Under the pieces are notes generated by a model, which worked only from the letters and a program-made list of their open reading frames with translations, was not told the origin of the DNA and did no database searches. This document shows, in pieces, positions 1-5,496 of a stretch of DNA of 6,021 bases. The position numbers and the translations under genes were made by a program. Position 1 is the first letter of the stretch. Each line of letters begins with the position of its first letter. Where the stretch lies: assembly GCA_937919795.1 (NCBI GenBank), contig CALFOA010000035.1:1-6021 (forward strand), read 5' to 3'. This DNA is from an uncultured Neisseria sp. (GTDB lineage Bacteria > Pseudomonadota > Gammaproteobacteria > Burkholderiales > Neisseriaceae).

Positions 1-1
1 T

Positions 2-1063
2 AAAAAAGCCTTCCGCAAGCTGGCGATGAAATATCATCCCGACCGCAATCCCGATAACGAGGAAGCGGTGGAAAAGTTTAAAGAAATTCAAAACGCCTAC
101 GCCATTCTTTCCGACCCGCAGAAAAAAGCCGCTTACGACCAATACGGCCACGCCGGTGTCGATCCGAATATGGGTGGCGGCTTTGGCGGCGGTTTCGGCG
201 GTGGTGCCGGCTTCGATTTCAGCGATATTTTCAGCCAGATGTTTGGCGGTGCCGCCGGCGGTGGCGGTCGCCAACAGAGTTATCAGGGCGCCGATTTGCA
301 GTATGCGGTGGAAATTACGCTGGAAGAAGCGGCGGCCGGTCTGAAAAAACGCATCACCATTCCTACTTATAAAGAATGTGATATCTGCCACGGCTCCGGT
401 GCAAAACCCGGCACCTCGGTCAGCACTTGCGGCACTTGCGGCGGCTCCGGCACCATCCACGTGCGCCAAGCCATTTTCCAATTGCAGCAAACCTGCCCGA
501 CCTGCCACGGCAGCGGCAAGCAGATTAAAGATCCGTGTACTTCCTGCCGCGGCGAAGGCCGGGTAAAAACCACCAAAACCGTGGAAGTCAACATCCCTGC
601 CGGCATCGACGACGGCCAACGCATCCGCCTCTCCGGCGAAGGCGAACCCGGCCAACACGGCGCGCCCAGCGGCGATTTGTATGTAGTGGTACACGTAAAA
701 GCACACAAAACCTTCGAGCGCAACGGCTTGGATTTGCATTGCGAACTGCCCATCAGCTTCGCCACCGCCGCATTGGGCGGCGAAGTGGAAGTACCGACTT
801 TGGAAGGCAAAGTTAAACTCACCATTCCGAAAGAAACCCAAACCGGCCGCCGTATGCGCGTGAAAGGTAAAGGCATCAAATCACTGCGTTCCAGCGCCAC
901 CGGCGATTTGTATTGCCACGTTTTGGTGGAAACTCCGGTAAATCTCACCGACCGCCAGAAAGAATTACTGGAAGAATTCGAGCGTATTTCCGGCGAATCT
1001 CGCTCCAGTGGCAAAGCACGCGATAAATCGTTTACCGATAAATTGCGCGATTTGTTTGATTAA
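2..1063 (+). CDS. dnaJ: Chaperone protein DnaJ (Hsp40), 5'-truncated by window edge
   Basis: Cytosolic co-chaperone that delivers unfolded substrates to DnaK and stimulates its ATPase. The frame is open from base 2 and reads [15 protein letters not shown], helix II of the J domain with the diagnostic HPD loop; by comparison with E. coli DnaJ about 20 N-terminal residues are missing. 353 residues are visible, fitting the usual ~375. After the J domain (end near base 170) comes a Gly/Phe-rich linker (about 170-285), then four CxxCxGxG zinc-binding repeats starting at 377: [24 protein letters not shown] and CTSCRGEG, all complete. The C-terminal substrate-binding region follows and ends at the TAA of 1061-1063. 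This is a type I DnaJ, not a zinc-finger-less CbpA type. It is followed by a putative terminator, so it is unlikely to share a transcript with the Moco operon. dnaK is often upstream of dnaJ but cannot be seen here. Confidence 0.97.
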   Translation, partial: KKAFRKLAMKYHPDRNPDNEEAVEKFKEIQNAYAILSDPQKKAAYDQYGHAGVDPNMGGGFGGGFGGGAGFDFSDIFSQMFGGAAGGGGRQQSYQGADLQYAVEITLEEAAAGLKKRITIPTYKECDICHGSGAKPGTSVSTCGTCGGSGTIHVRQAIFQLQQTCPTCHGSGKQIKDPCTSCRGEGRVKTTKTVEVNIPAGIDDGQRIRLSGEGEPGQHGAPSGDLYVVVHVKAHKTFERNGLDLHCELPISFATAALGGEVEVPTLEGKVKLTIPKETQTGRRMRVKGKGIKSLRSSATGDLYCHVLVETPVNLTDRQKELLEEFERISGESRSSGKARDKSFTDKLRDLFD

Positions 1064-1090
1064 GCGTTTTTTGTTACCAGAATCAGGAAA

Positions 1091-1102
1091 TGCCTGTCTG
1101 AA
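1091..1102 (+). repeat. DNA uptake sequence (TG-wadDUS dialect)
   Basis: Perfect TGCCTGTCTGAA. In Neisseriaceae this 12-mer is bound by the minor pilin ComP and promotes uptake of related DNA during natural transformation. It forms the left arm of the terminator-like inverted repeat. Confidence 0.85.
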
Positions 1103-1148
1103 AATGAACGAAGTGAGTTTCTACACAGCTAAAACGAGCTTACGAGTA

Positions 1149-1160
1149 TTCAGACAGGCA
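1149..1160 (-). repeat. DNA uptake sequence, reverse orientation
   Basis: Perfect reverse complement of TGCCTGTCTGAA, forming the right arm of the inverted repeat after dnaJ. It is the only copy in the window on the minus strand. Confidence 0.85.
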
Positions 1161-1193
1161 TTTGCTTGTTTTCTATAATCACTACGCTATAAC
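1151..1193 (+). promoter_or_regulatory. Weak candidate promoter(s) just after the dnaJ terminator
   Basis: TATAAT occurs at 1174-1179, 17 bases after CAGACA (1151-1156; four of six matches to TTGACA, lying in the right uptake-sequence arm). TATAAC at 1188-1193 sits 16 bases after TTGTTT (1166-1171). Either could start a long moeA leader, but A/T-rich DNA after a terminator gives such matches easily. It ranks well below the promoter at 1265-1293. Confidence 0.25.
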
Positions 1194-1264
1194 ACCCCAC
1201 CCATCCGCCAAAAGAACTAGCCCGATTTGCTACTTTCTACCCTTACCGCCGTGCTTTGGCAGCA

Positions 1265-1293
1265 TTGCACGCCCTCTGCCGCATCCCTATAAT
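1265..1293 (+). promoter_or_regulatory. Probable sigma70 promoter of the Moco operon
   Basis: TTGCAC at 1265-1270 (five of six matches to the -35 consensus) and a perfect TATAAT at 1288-1293 are separated by the optimal 17 bases. Transcription would begin near 1300, giving a leader of about 130 bases before moeA. The -35 box is the right arm of an imperfect dyad (GTGC at 1251-1254, GCAC at 1267-1270), which might be an operator. The match is seen directly; its use is inferred. Confidence 0.65.
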
Positions 1294-1318
1294 GTCTGCA
1301 ATATGCGCTTAAACCGCA

Positions 1319-1331
1319 TTGATATAATCAA
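1319..1331. promoter_or_regulatory. FNR-like palindrome with non-standard spacing
   Basis: The half-sites TTGAT (1319-1323) and ATCAA (1327-1331) equal the FNR/CRP-family consensus halves, but they are separated by 3 bases where FNR needs 4. The element lies about 20-30 bases downstream of the predicted start site and includes a second TATAAT (1323-1328) that lacks a good -35. It could be an operator, a chance palindrome or part of a weak second promoter. Anaerobic regulation would suit Moco genes, but the spacing argues against classical FNR binding. Confidence 0.25.
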
Positions 1332-1390
1332 ATAACTAAACACAACAACACCCACACACCCATTTGCTACATTTAATCGGATCACGCCCA

Positions 1391-1402
1391 TGCCTGTCTG
1401 AA
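1391..1402 (+). repeat. DNA uptake sequence in the moeA leader
   Basis: Perfect TGCCTGTCTGAA, 27 bases before the moeA start codon and inside the predicted 5' leader. It has no inverted partner nearby, so it should not terminate transcription. Confidence 0.85.
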
Positions 1403-1416
1403 AAATGCAGCCCCAA

Positions 1417-1425
1417 AAAAGGAGG
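1417..1425 (+). promoter_or_regulatory. Ribosome binding site of moeA
   Basis: AAAAGGAGG ends four bases before the ATG at 1430 and is the strongest Shine-Dalgarno match before the gene. It settles the start at 1430 over the upstream in-frame TTG at 1364, which has no ribosome site and would read through the uptake sequence. Confidence 0.8.
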
Positions 1426-1429
1426 CCTT

Positions 1430-2656
1430 ATGGCGCTGATCTCCGTTACCGAACTGCAACAGCTGATTGCCGACACCCTGGTCGCCAAGCGCCGCCTGCC
1501 TGAGCGCGAAAATGTGGCGGTGGCGCAGGCGATTGGCCGCGTATTGGCGCAAGACATCGATGCCGCCATCAATATTCCCGCCAGCGACATTTCCGCCATG
1601 GACGGCTACGCGCTGCCCGAGGCCGCTGCTGCCGGCAGCCGTTGGCGCATCGTCGGCGAATCTGCGGCCGGCCGCGCCTTTGACGGCGAAATCCCGGCCG
1701 ACGGCTGCATCCGCATCATGACCGGCGCGGTGGTGCCCGCCGCTTGCCGCAGTGTGGTGATTCAGGAAAACACCGAACGCAACGACAACGAGCTTACCGT
1801 TACCGAAGCCACCACCGAGGGCAGCAATATCCGCCGCGCGGGCGAAGAAGTGGCGGCGGGCAATACCGTGCTCACCGCCGGCCGCATCCTGCGCGATGCA
1901 GATATTATGTTGCTGGCCGCGCTGGGCGTTGCCGAAGTGCCGGTGTTCCGCAAAATCAAAGTAGCGGTTTTATCCACCGGCGACGAATTACGCGAACCGG
2001 GCACGCCGCTTACCTCGCTCGAACAGATTTACGACAGCAACCGCCACACATTGTTGGCGCGTTTGTCTCATCTGCCGATTGAAACCCTTGATTTGGGGCA
2101 AGCACCGGACAACTTGGTCGGTGTTGAGTCTCTGCTGGTCGAAGCCGCCGCACAAGCCGATGTGGTGATCACTTCCGGCGGCGTATCGGTGGGCGATTAC
2201 GATTATCTGCGCGACGCAGTCAGCCGCATCGGCACCATCCATCATTACAAAGTGGCGATGAAACCAGGCAAACCTTTTGTATTCGGAAGCCTGTCTGAAA
2301 GCTGGTATTTCGGCCTGCCGGGCAATCCGGTATCCGGTTTTGCCGGTTTCGATTTTTTCCTGAAAGCCGCCTTGTGGTCGCTGGCCGGAGCCGCCGAACC
2401 ACCCGTTCCATTGCGCTTTGCCGCCACCCTCGCCCAAGCCGTAAAAAAATCACCCGGCCGCGCCGATATGCAGCGCGCCATCCTCTACCGCGACGAAGCC
2501 GGCAACTGGCTGGCCGAGCCTGCCGGTGCGCAGGATTCGCACCGCGTATGGGGCGTCAGCCGCGCCAACGCTTATCTGGTGTTGTCTGCCGAACAAGGCT
2601 CGCTGCCCGTCGGCAGCACCGTCACCGTGCAACCGTTTAGCGAGGCCTTCCTATGA
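1430..2656 (+). CDS. moeA: Molybdopterin molybdenumtransferase MoeA
   Basis: Inserts molybdate into adenylylated molybdopterin in the last step of basic Moco synthesis. It has 408 residues, against 411 in E. coli MoeA. Family motifs in order: SAMDGYAL (55-62), CIRIMTGA (93-100), NIRRAGEE (133-140), LSTGDEL (181-187), IYDSNR (200-205), SGGVSVGDYDY (249-259), MKPGKPF (277-283) and GLPGNPVSG (295-303). Residues matching the E. coli active-site acids D59, E188, D228 and D259 are D58, E186, D227 and D258. The match to D142 is Glu (E140), a conservative change. First gene of the operon, with a strong ribosome site. Its stop overlaps the moaA start in ATGA (2653-2656), implying coupled translation. 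A one-mismatch uptake sequence lies in frame at 2288-2299. Confidence 0.96.
   Translation: MALISVTELQQLIADTLVAKRRLPERENVAVAQAIGRVLAQDIDAAINIPASDISAMDGYALPEAAAAGSRWRIVGESAAGRAFDGEIPADGCIRIMTGAVVPAACRSVVIQENTERNDNELTVTEATTEGSNIRRAGEEVAAGNTVLTAGRILRDADIMLLAALGVAEVPVFRKIKVAVLSTGDELREPGTPLTSLEQIYDSNRHTLLARLSHLPIETLDLGQAPDNLVGVESLLVEAAAQADVVITSGGVSVGDYDYLRDAVSRIGTIHHYKVAMKPGKPFVFGSLSESWYFGLPGNPVSGFAGFDFFLKAALWSLAGAAEPPVPLRFAATLAQAVKKSPGRADMQRAILYRDEAGNWLAEPAGAQDSHRVWGVSRANAYLVLSAEQGSLPVGSTVTVQPFSEAFL
2288..2299 (+). repeat. Near-match DNA uptake sequence inside moeA
   Basis: AGCCTGTCTGAA differs from the 12-mer only at the first base and encodes Ser-Leu-Ser-Glu in moeA. It keeps the CTG core of the uptake sequence, so it may retain some activity. 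Confidence 0.5.
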
Positions 2657-3639
2657 ACCGTTCCCCGCTATTAACCGACCCGTTCGGCCGACGGCTCAGC
2701 TATCTGCGTTTGTCGGTAACCGATTTGTGCAATTACCGTTGCAGCTACTGCCTGCCCGACGGCTATCAAGGTAAAGCCAAGCCCGATGAATTAAGCCTGT
2801 CTGAAATCGAAACGCTGGCGGCAGTGTTCGCCCAAGCCGGTACCCGCAAAATCCGCATCACCGGCGGCGAGCCGACTTTGCGCCGCGATTTGGCCGACAT
2901 CATCGCGATTTGCAATGCACAATCAGGTATCGAACATCTGGCGCTGACCACCAACGCCTTCAAACTCGCCAAGCTGTTTCCCGCCTACCGCGCCGCCGGT
3001 TTGGACAAACTCAACATCAGCATCGACAGCTTCAACGCTGATACTTTCTTTGAAATCACCGGCAAACGCGAATACCACAACATCATCCGCGCCATCGACG
3101 GCATCTTAGAAAGCGGTTTTTCCGCGGTAAAAATCAATACCCTGCTGCTGGGTCGTTATGCCGACCGTACCGTCCCCGATGCCATGCGTTTTGTGCGCGA
3201 GCGACCGGTTACCCTGCGTTTTATCGAATTAATGCAAACCGGCAACAACCTCAGCTATTTCAAGCAACAGCATTTGTCTGCCGCCGTAATTGAAAACGAG
3301 TTGCTGGCTCAAGGCTGGCAGCTGCTGCCGCGCGAAGCCTACGCCGGCCCCGCCCGCGAATACCGTCACCCCGATTTTGCCGGCAGCATCGGCTTTATCG
3401 CACCATACAGCAAAGATTTCTGCAACAGCTGCAACCGCCTGCGGGTGAGTGCACAAGGCAATATGCACTTATGCTTATTCGGCGGCATCGCCTACAATCT
3501 GCGTCCCTATTTGGCGCAGGGCGACCGCGAAGGCCTGCTGCAATACCTGCACAGCGTGATTGCCGAAAAACCCGAACACCATTTCCTGCATCAGAAAAAA
3601 GTCGGACTGATCCGCGATCTGTCCATGATTGGAGGTTAA
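2653..3639 (+). CDS. moaA: GTP 3',8-cyclase MoaA (radical SAM)
   Basis: First step of Moco synthesis: radical rearrangement of GTP to 3',8-cyclo-7,8-dihydro-GTP, the MoaC substrate. It has 328 residues (E. coli 329). The N-terminal radical-SAM cluster motif CNYRCSYC has cysteines 26, 30 and 33 (CxxxCxxC). The SAM-binding GGEP is at 71-74. The C-terminal second [4Fe-4S] site that holds GTP has C257, C260 and C274 (Cx2Cx13C), followed closely by NRLRVS with the substrate-contacting arginines. The protein ends in the required Gly-Gly. Position 102, in TTNAFKL, is Ala where the family usually has Gly (TTNG). The ATG overlaps the moeA stop by four bases. The last Gly-Gly codons, GGAGGT, also form the moaB ribosome site. 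A one-mismatch uptake sequence lies at 2794-2805. Confidence 0.97.
   Translation: MNRSPLLTDPFGRRLSYLRLSVTDLCNYRCSYCLPDGYQGKAKPDELSLSEIETLAAVFAQAGTRKIRITGGEPTLRRDLADIIAICNAQSGIEHLALTTNAFKLAKLFPAYRAAGLDKLNISIDSFNADTFFEITGKREYHNIIRAIDGILESGFSAVKINTLLLGRYADRTVPDAMRFVRERPVTLRFIELMQTGNNLSYFKQQHLSAAVIENELLAQGWQLLPREAYAGPAREYRHPDFAGSIGFIAPYSKDFCNSCNRLRVSAQGNMHLCLFGGIAYNLRPYLAQGDREGLLQYLHSVIAEKPEHHFLHQKKVGLIRDLSMIGG
2794..2805 (+). repeat. Near-match DNA uptake sequence inside moaA
   Basis: AGCCTGTCTGAA, one mismatch at base 1 of the 12-mer. It encodes Ser-Leu-Ser-Glu, in the same reading frame as the copy in moeA. Confidence 0.5.
3631..3635 (+). promoter_or_regulatory. Ribosome binding site of moaB within moaA Gly-Gly codons
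   Basis: GGAGG lies in the last two sense codons of moaA, eight bases before the ATG at 3644. It fixes the moaB start at 3644; the in-frame TTG at 3629 would lie before the site and has none of its own. Confidence 0.8.
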
Positions 3640-3643
3640 ACCC

Positions 3644-4165
3644 ATGTCCAAAGCCCCGGATTTCCGTCCGCTCAACATCCACATCCTCACCGTTACCGAC
3701 ACCCGCAACAGCCGCGAAGACGGCAGCGGCGACTACCTCGCGCAAGCGGTGGTCGAAGGCGAGCACCATTTGGCCTCGCGCGATTTGTGCCGCGACGAGC
3801 TGTACGACATCCGCGCCCGCGTCGCCACCGCGATTGCCGATCCGGCGATTGAGGTGGTGCTGATTACCGGCGGCACCGGCATGTTCCCGCGCGACGTCAC
3901 CCCCGATGCAGTCAGCGTGTTGTTCGACCGCGATATTCCCGGCTTCGGTGAACTGTTCCGCGCCATTTCTTACGAAGAAATCGGCATGTCCACCATCCAA
4001 TCGCGTGCGATTGCCGGTATTTCCAACCGCACCTTGGTGTTCTGCCTGCCCGGTTCCACCGGCGCCTGCCGCACCGCGTGGAGCAAAATCATCGCCCCGC
4101 AGCTTGATCCGCGCATCAACGCCTGCGGTTTTACCCGCGTGTTCAACACCTGGTCTGCCAGTTGA
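3644..4165 (+). CDS. moaB: MoaB/MogA-family molybdopterin-binding protein, possible MPT adenylyltransferase
   Basis: Belongs to the MoaB/MogA fold, which binds molybdopterin; MogA-type members adenylylate it before MoeA acts. It has 173 residues (E. coli MoaB 170). Overall resemblance is to MoaB: LITGGTG (73-79), the segment FEEIG-like YEEIG (110-114), IQSRAIAG (118-125) and PGSTGACRTAW (136-146). The loop after GGTG, RDVTPDA (83-89), matches E. coli MogA and not E. coli MoaB. Acidic residues D51 and D84 align by eye with MogA catalytic D49 and D82; E. coli MoaB seems to lack the first. E. coli MoaB is reported inactive as an adenylyltransferase whereas an archaeal MoaB is active, so this protein may be the working enzyme. 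Starts four bases after moaA; its TGA overlaps the mobA TTG. Confidence 0.92.
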   Translation: MSKAPDFRPLNIHILTVTDTRNSREDGSGDYLAQAVVEGEHHLASRDLCRDELYDIRARVATAIADPAIEVVLITGGTGMFPRDVTPDAVSVLFDRDIPGFGELFRAISYEEIGMSTIQSRAIAGISNRTLVFCLPGSTGACRTAWSKIIAPQLDPRINACGFTRVFNTWSAS

Positions 4166-4800
4166 GCAACGTACCCGCCGAGCCGCTGCTGATTTTATGC
4201 GGCGGGCTCAGCCGCCGCATGGGCAGCCCGAAACCGCTGCTGGAATGCCGCGGCCAAAGCCTGATTGAGCGCCATGTCGCCGCCGCGCTGCCCGACCGCC
4301 CGGTGTGGCTGGCCGCGGCCGACTGCCGTTACCCAAACACCGAAGGCGCACGCTATTTGGATGATGCGCTGGACGGGCGCGAAGGCGCGCTCAGCGCCAT
4401 TCTACCCACGCTGCAACAAGCACAAGCGGAAGGATTCGACGGCATTTATGTGATGTCTTGCGACACCCTGATTACGCCGCCGCAACTGATTGCCTGTCTG
4501 AAAACCGCCGAACACAGCACCGCTTGGCAACACGGCTGGGTGGCGCTGGCTGATGCGGCCGATGCCGAAGGCCATGTGCGCAACCATCCGCTGTTGGCAC
4601 ACTGGTCCACCGCTTTGGCCGATCGCTTGAGCGAATCGCTCGCCGCAGGCAACCGGCGGGTGATGCGTTTTCTGGACAAAGAAATACAGCAAAGCGTGAC
4701 CATGCCGGCAAGCTGGCAAGCGTTCACCAATTTCAACACGCCCGAAGACTTTCAACGGGCATTAACCGAGTGGGAGCAACAATGTCACTCAGCCATTTAG
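4162..4800 (+). CDS. mobA: Molybdenum cofactor guanylyltransferase MobA, TTG start
   Basis: Transfers GMP from GTP to Mo-molybdopterin, giving the MGD cofactor of DMSO-reductase-family enzymes. It has 212 residues (E. coli 194). The N-terminal nucleotidyltransferase signature is LCGGLSRRMGSPKPLL (12-27), with Cys in place of the usual Ala before GG. Then come a CDT metal-site motif (100-102, D101), the segment AGNRRVMRFL (162-171) and the C-terminal NFNTPEDF (190-197), all typical of MobA. The only credible start is TTG at 4162, since the next in-frame Met is M20 inside the signature. That TTG overlaps the moaB stop (TTGA), and no Shine-Dalgarno sequence is visible, so translation is probably coupled to moaB. 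A perfect uptake sequence lies inside at 4491-4502. The 3' end overlaps moaC by 19 bases. Confidence 0.94.
   Translation: MSNVPAEPLLILCGGLSRRMGSPKPLLECRGQSLIERHVAAALPDRPVWLAAADCRYPNTEGARYLDDALDGREGALSAILPTLQQAQAEGFDGIYVMSCDTLITPPQLIACLKTAEHSTAWQHGWVALADAADAEGHVRNHPLLAHWSTALADRLSESLAAGNRRVMRFLDKEIQQSVTMPASWQAFTNFNTPEDFQRALTEWEQQCHSAI
4491..4502 (+). repeat. DNA uptake sequence inside mobA
   Basis: Perfect TGCCTGTCTGAA inside a coding region, read as part of Ile-Ala-Cys-Leu-Lys (residues 110-114). It is the only perfect copy within a gene in this window. Confidence 0.85.
4773..4776 (+). promoter_or_regulatory. Ribosome binding site of moaC within mobA
   Basis: GGAG five bases before the ATG at 4782. 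It supports 4782 as the start over the in-frame GTG at 4770, and the resulting N-terminus MSLSHLD resembles MSQLTHI of E. coli MoaC. Confidence 0.7.
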
Positions 4801-5255
4801 ACCAACAAGGCCGCAGCAATATGGTGGATGTCGGCGATAAAGAAACCACCCGCCGCATAGCTGTTGCCGGCGGCCGCGTGCTATTTCCCGCCGATGTTTA
4901 CGCCGCCATTCAAGCAAGCCACGGCCAAACCGCTAAAGGCACGATTACCGAAGTCGCCCGACTGGCCGGCATCATGGCCGCCAAAAACACCGCGCAGATG
5001 ATTCCTTTGTGCCATCCGATGATGTTGGAACGCTGCAAACTGTATTTCGATTACCACGATGAAGACCATAGCCTGGAAATCCGCGCCGAAGTGGCGGTGA
5101 GCCACAAAACCGGGGTGGAAATGGAAGCTTTGAGCGCCGTTTCGGTGGCCGCATTAACGGTATACGATATGACCAAAGCGCTCAGCCACGACATCCGCAT
5201 CACCGATATTGAGTTGCTACACAAATCCGGAGGCAAACATGAGTTCAACCGTTAA
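4782..5255 (+). CDS. moaC: Cyclic pyranopterin monophosphate synthase MoaC
   Basis: Converts the MoaA product, 3',8-cyclo-7,8-dihydro-GTP, to cyclic pyranopterin monophosphate. It has 157 residues (E. coli 161). Motifs: MVDVGDKE (14-21), AKGTI (51-55), IPLCHPMM (74-81), KTGVEMEAL (109-117), VYDMTKA (127-133) and the C-terminal LHKSGGK (146-152). The E. coli catalytic residues K51, H77, D128 and K131 correspond to K52, H78, D129 and K132, all present. It overlaps the mobA 3' end by 19 bases and moaD by 17. The KSGGK codons hold the moaD ribosome site, where one Gly is GGA while eight of the other nine Gly codons are GGC and one is GGG. Confidence 0.97.
   Translation: MSLSHLDQQGRSNMVDVGDKETTRRIAVAGGRVLFPADVYAAIQASHGQTAKGTITEVARLAGIMAAKNTAQMIPLCHPMMLERCKLYFDYHDEDHSLEIRAEVAVSHKTGVEMEALSAVSVAALTVYDMTKALSHDIRITDIELLHKSGGKHEFNR
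5229..5233 (+). promoter_or_regulatory. Ribosome binding site of moaD within moaC KSGGK codons
   Basis: GGAGG falls on the two Gly codons of the conserved KSGGK of MoaC, five bases before the ATG at 5239. It selects this start over an in-frame alternative at 5209. Confidence 0.8.
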
Positions 5256-5493
5256 ACTCACCGTACTCTACTTCGCCGCCCTGCGCGAACAGGCGGGCAA
5301 AGAGCAGGAAGAAATCGTGCTCGATGCCCCTCTCGATGCCGCCGCGCTGTATGCCCTGCTGGCCGAACGCCATGCTTTCACCCTGCCGCAAAGCCGTCTG
5401 CGTGCTGCGATCAACCACAACTTCTGCCCGTGGAACACCGCGCTCGCCGATCAGGATATTGTGGCCTTTATCCCCCCCATTGCCGGAGGTTGA
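5239..5493 (+). CDS. moaD: Molybdopterin synthase sulfur carrier subunit MoaD
   Basis: Small ubiquitin-like subunit of molybdopterin synthase that carries sulfur as a C-terminal thiocarboxylate. It has 84 residues (E. coli 81). It begins with the beta-strand and helix KLTVLYFAALREQAG (6-20) and ends in the diagnostic AFIPPIAGG, with the terminal Gly-Gly to be adenylylated by MoeB (not encoded here) and inserted into the MoaE active site. The ATG overlaps moaC by 17 bases, and moaE starts three bases after its stop, as expected for subunits made in matched amounts. The terminal Gly-Gly is coded GGA GGT and supplies the moaE ribosome site. Confidence 0.95.
   Translation: MSSTVKLTVLYFAALREQAGKEQEEIVLDAPLDAAALYALLAERHAFTLPQSRLRAAINHNFCPWNTALADQDIVAFIPPIAGG
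5485..5489 (+). promoter_or_regulatory. Ribosome binding site of moaE within moaD Gly-Gly codons
   Basis: GGAGG lies in the final two sense codons of moaD, seven bases before the GTG at 5497, supporting that non-ATG start. Confidence 0.8.
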
Positions 5494-5496
5494 ACC

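Larger units (their letters stand above)
1088..1163 (+). terminator. Convergent DNA-uptake-sequence pair, probable dnaJ terminator
   Basis: A perfect 15-base inverted repeat has arms at 1088-1102 and 1149-1163. Each arm holds a full uptake sequence, TGCCTGTCTGAA at 1091-1102 and its reverse complement at 1149-1160. The right arm is followed by a T-rich stretch (1161-1172). Inverted uptake-sequence pairs downstream of genes are known in Neisseria to act as transcription terminators. The oddity is the 46-base loop; such pairs usually sit only a few bases apart. I see no strong secondary stem inside the loop. The pairing is directly visible; the terminator role is inferred. Confidence 0.6.
1164..1429. 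other. Gene-free regulatory region between dnaJ and moeA
   Basis: No open reading frame with a plausible start and ribosome site is seen on either strand. The stretch holds several A/T-rich promoter-like boxes (1151-1193), a strong promoter match at 1265-1293, a 13-base palindrome at 1319-1331, a purine-pyrimidine-skewed A/C-rich tract (about 1331-1362) that looks unstructured, an uptake sequence at 1391-1402 and the moeA ribosome site. No multi-helix riboswitch-like architecture is evident by eye. Confidence 0.7.

Noticed and set aside
170..285. Gly-rich repetitive DNA as a possible recombination hotspot or tandem repeat
   Set aside because: It is the normal Gly/Phe linker of DnaJ, with no exact tandem unit beyond short GGC/GGT codon runs.
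367..1014. 215-residue open frame antisense to dnaJ
   Set aside because: It is a shadow of the strongly biased dnaJ codons. Its sequence has no recognisable domain, and dnaJ is certain on the other strand.
1230..1250. NarL-type heptamers or a ModE site before moeA
   Set aside because: The nearest heptamer (TACCCTT) breaks the TACYYMT pattern and is single. No ModE-like long A/T palindrome is present.
1364..1429. Upstream TTG start adding 22 residues to MoeA
   Set aside because: It has no Shine-Dalgarno sequence, would translate the uptake sequence, and MoeA proteins align from the ATG at 1430, which has AAAAGGAGG before it.
1294..1429. Moco riboswitch in the operon leader
   Set aside because: The leader is A/C-rich with few G residues and lacks visible multi-helix pairing. 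A covariance-model search would settle it.
3629..3643. TTG at 3629 as moaB start
   Set aside because: It precedes the GGAGG at 3631-3635, has no ribosome site of its own, and adds five residues not typical of the family.
4770..4781. GTG at 4770 as moaC start
   Set aside because: GGAG at 4773-4776 is correctly spaced for the ATG at 4782, and MoaC homologs begin near MSxLxH.
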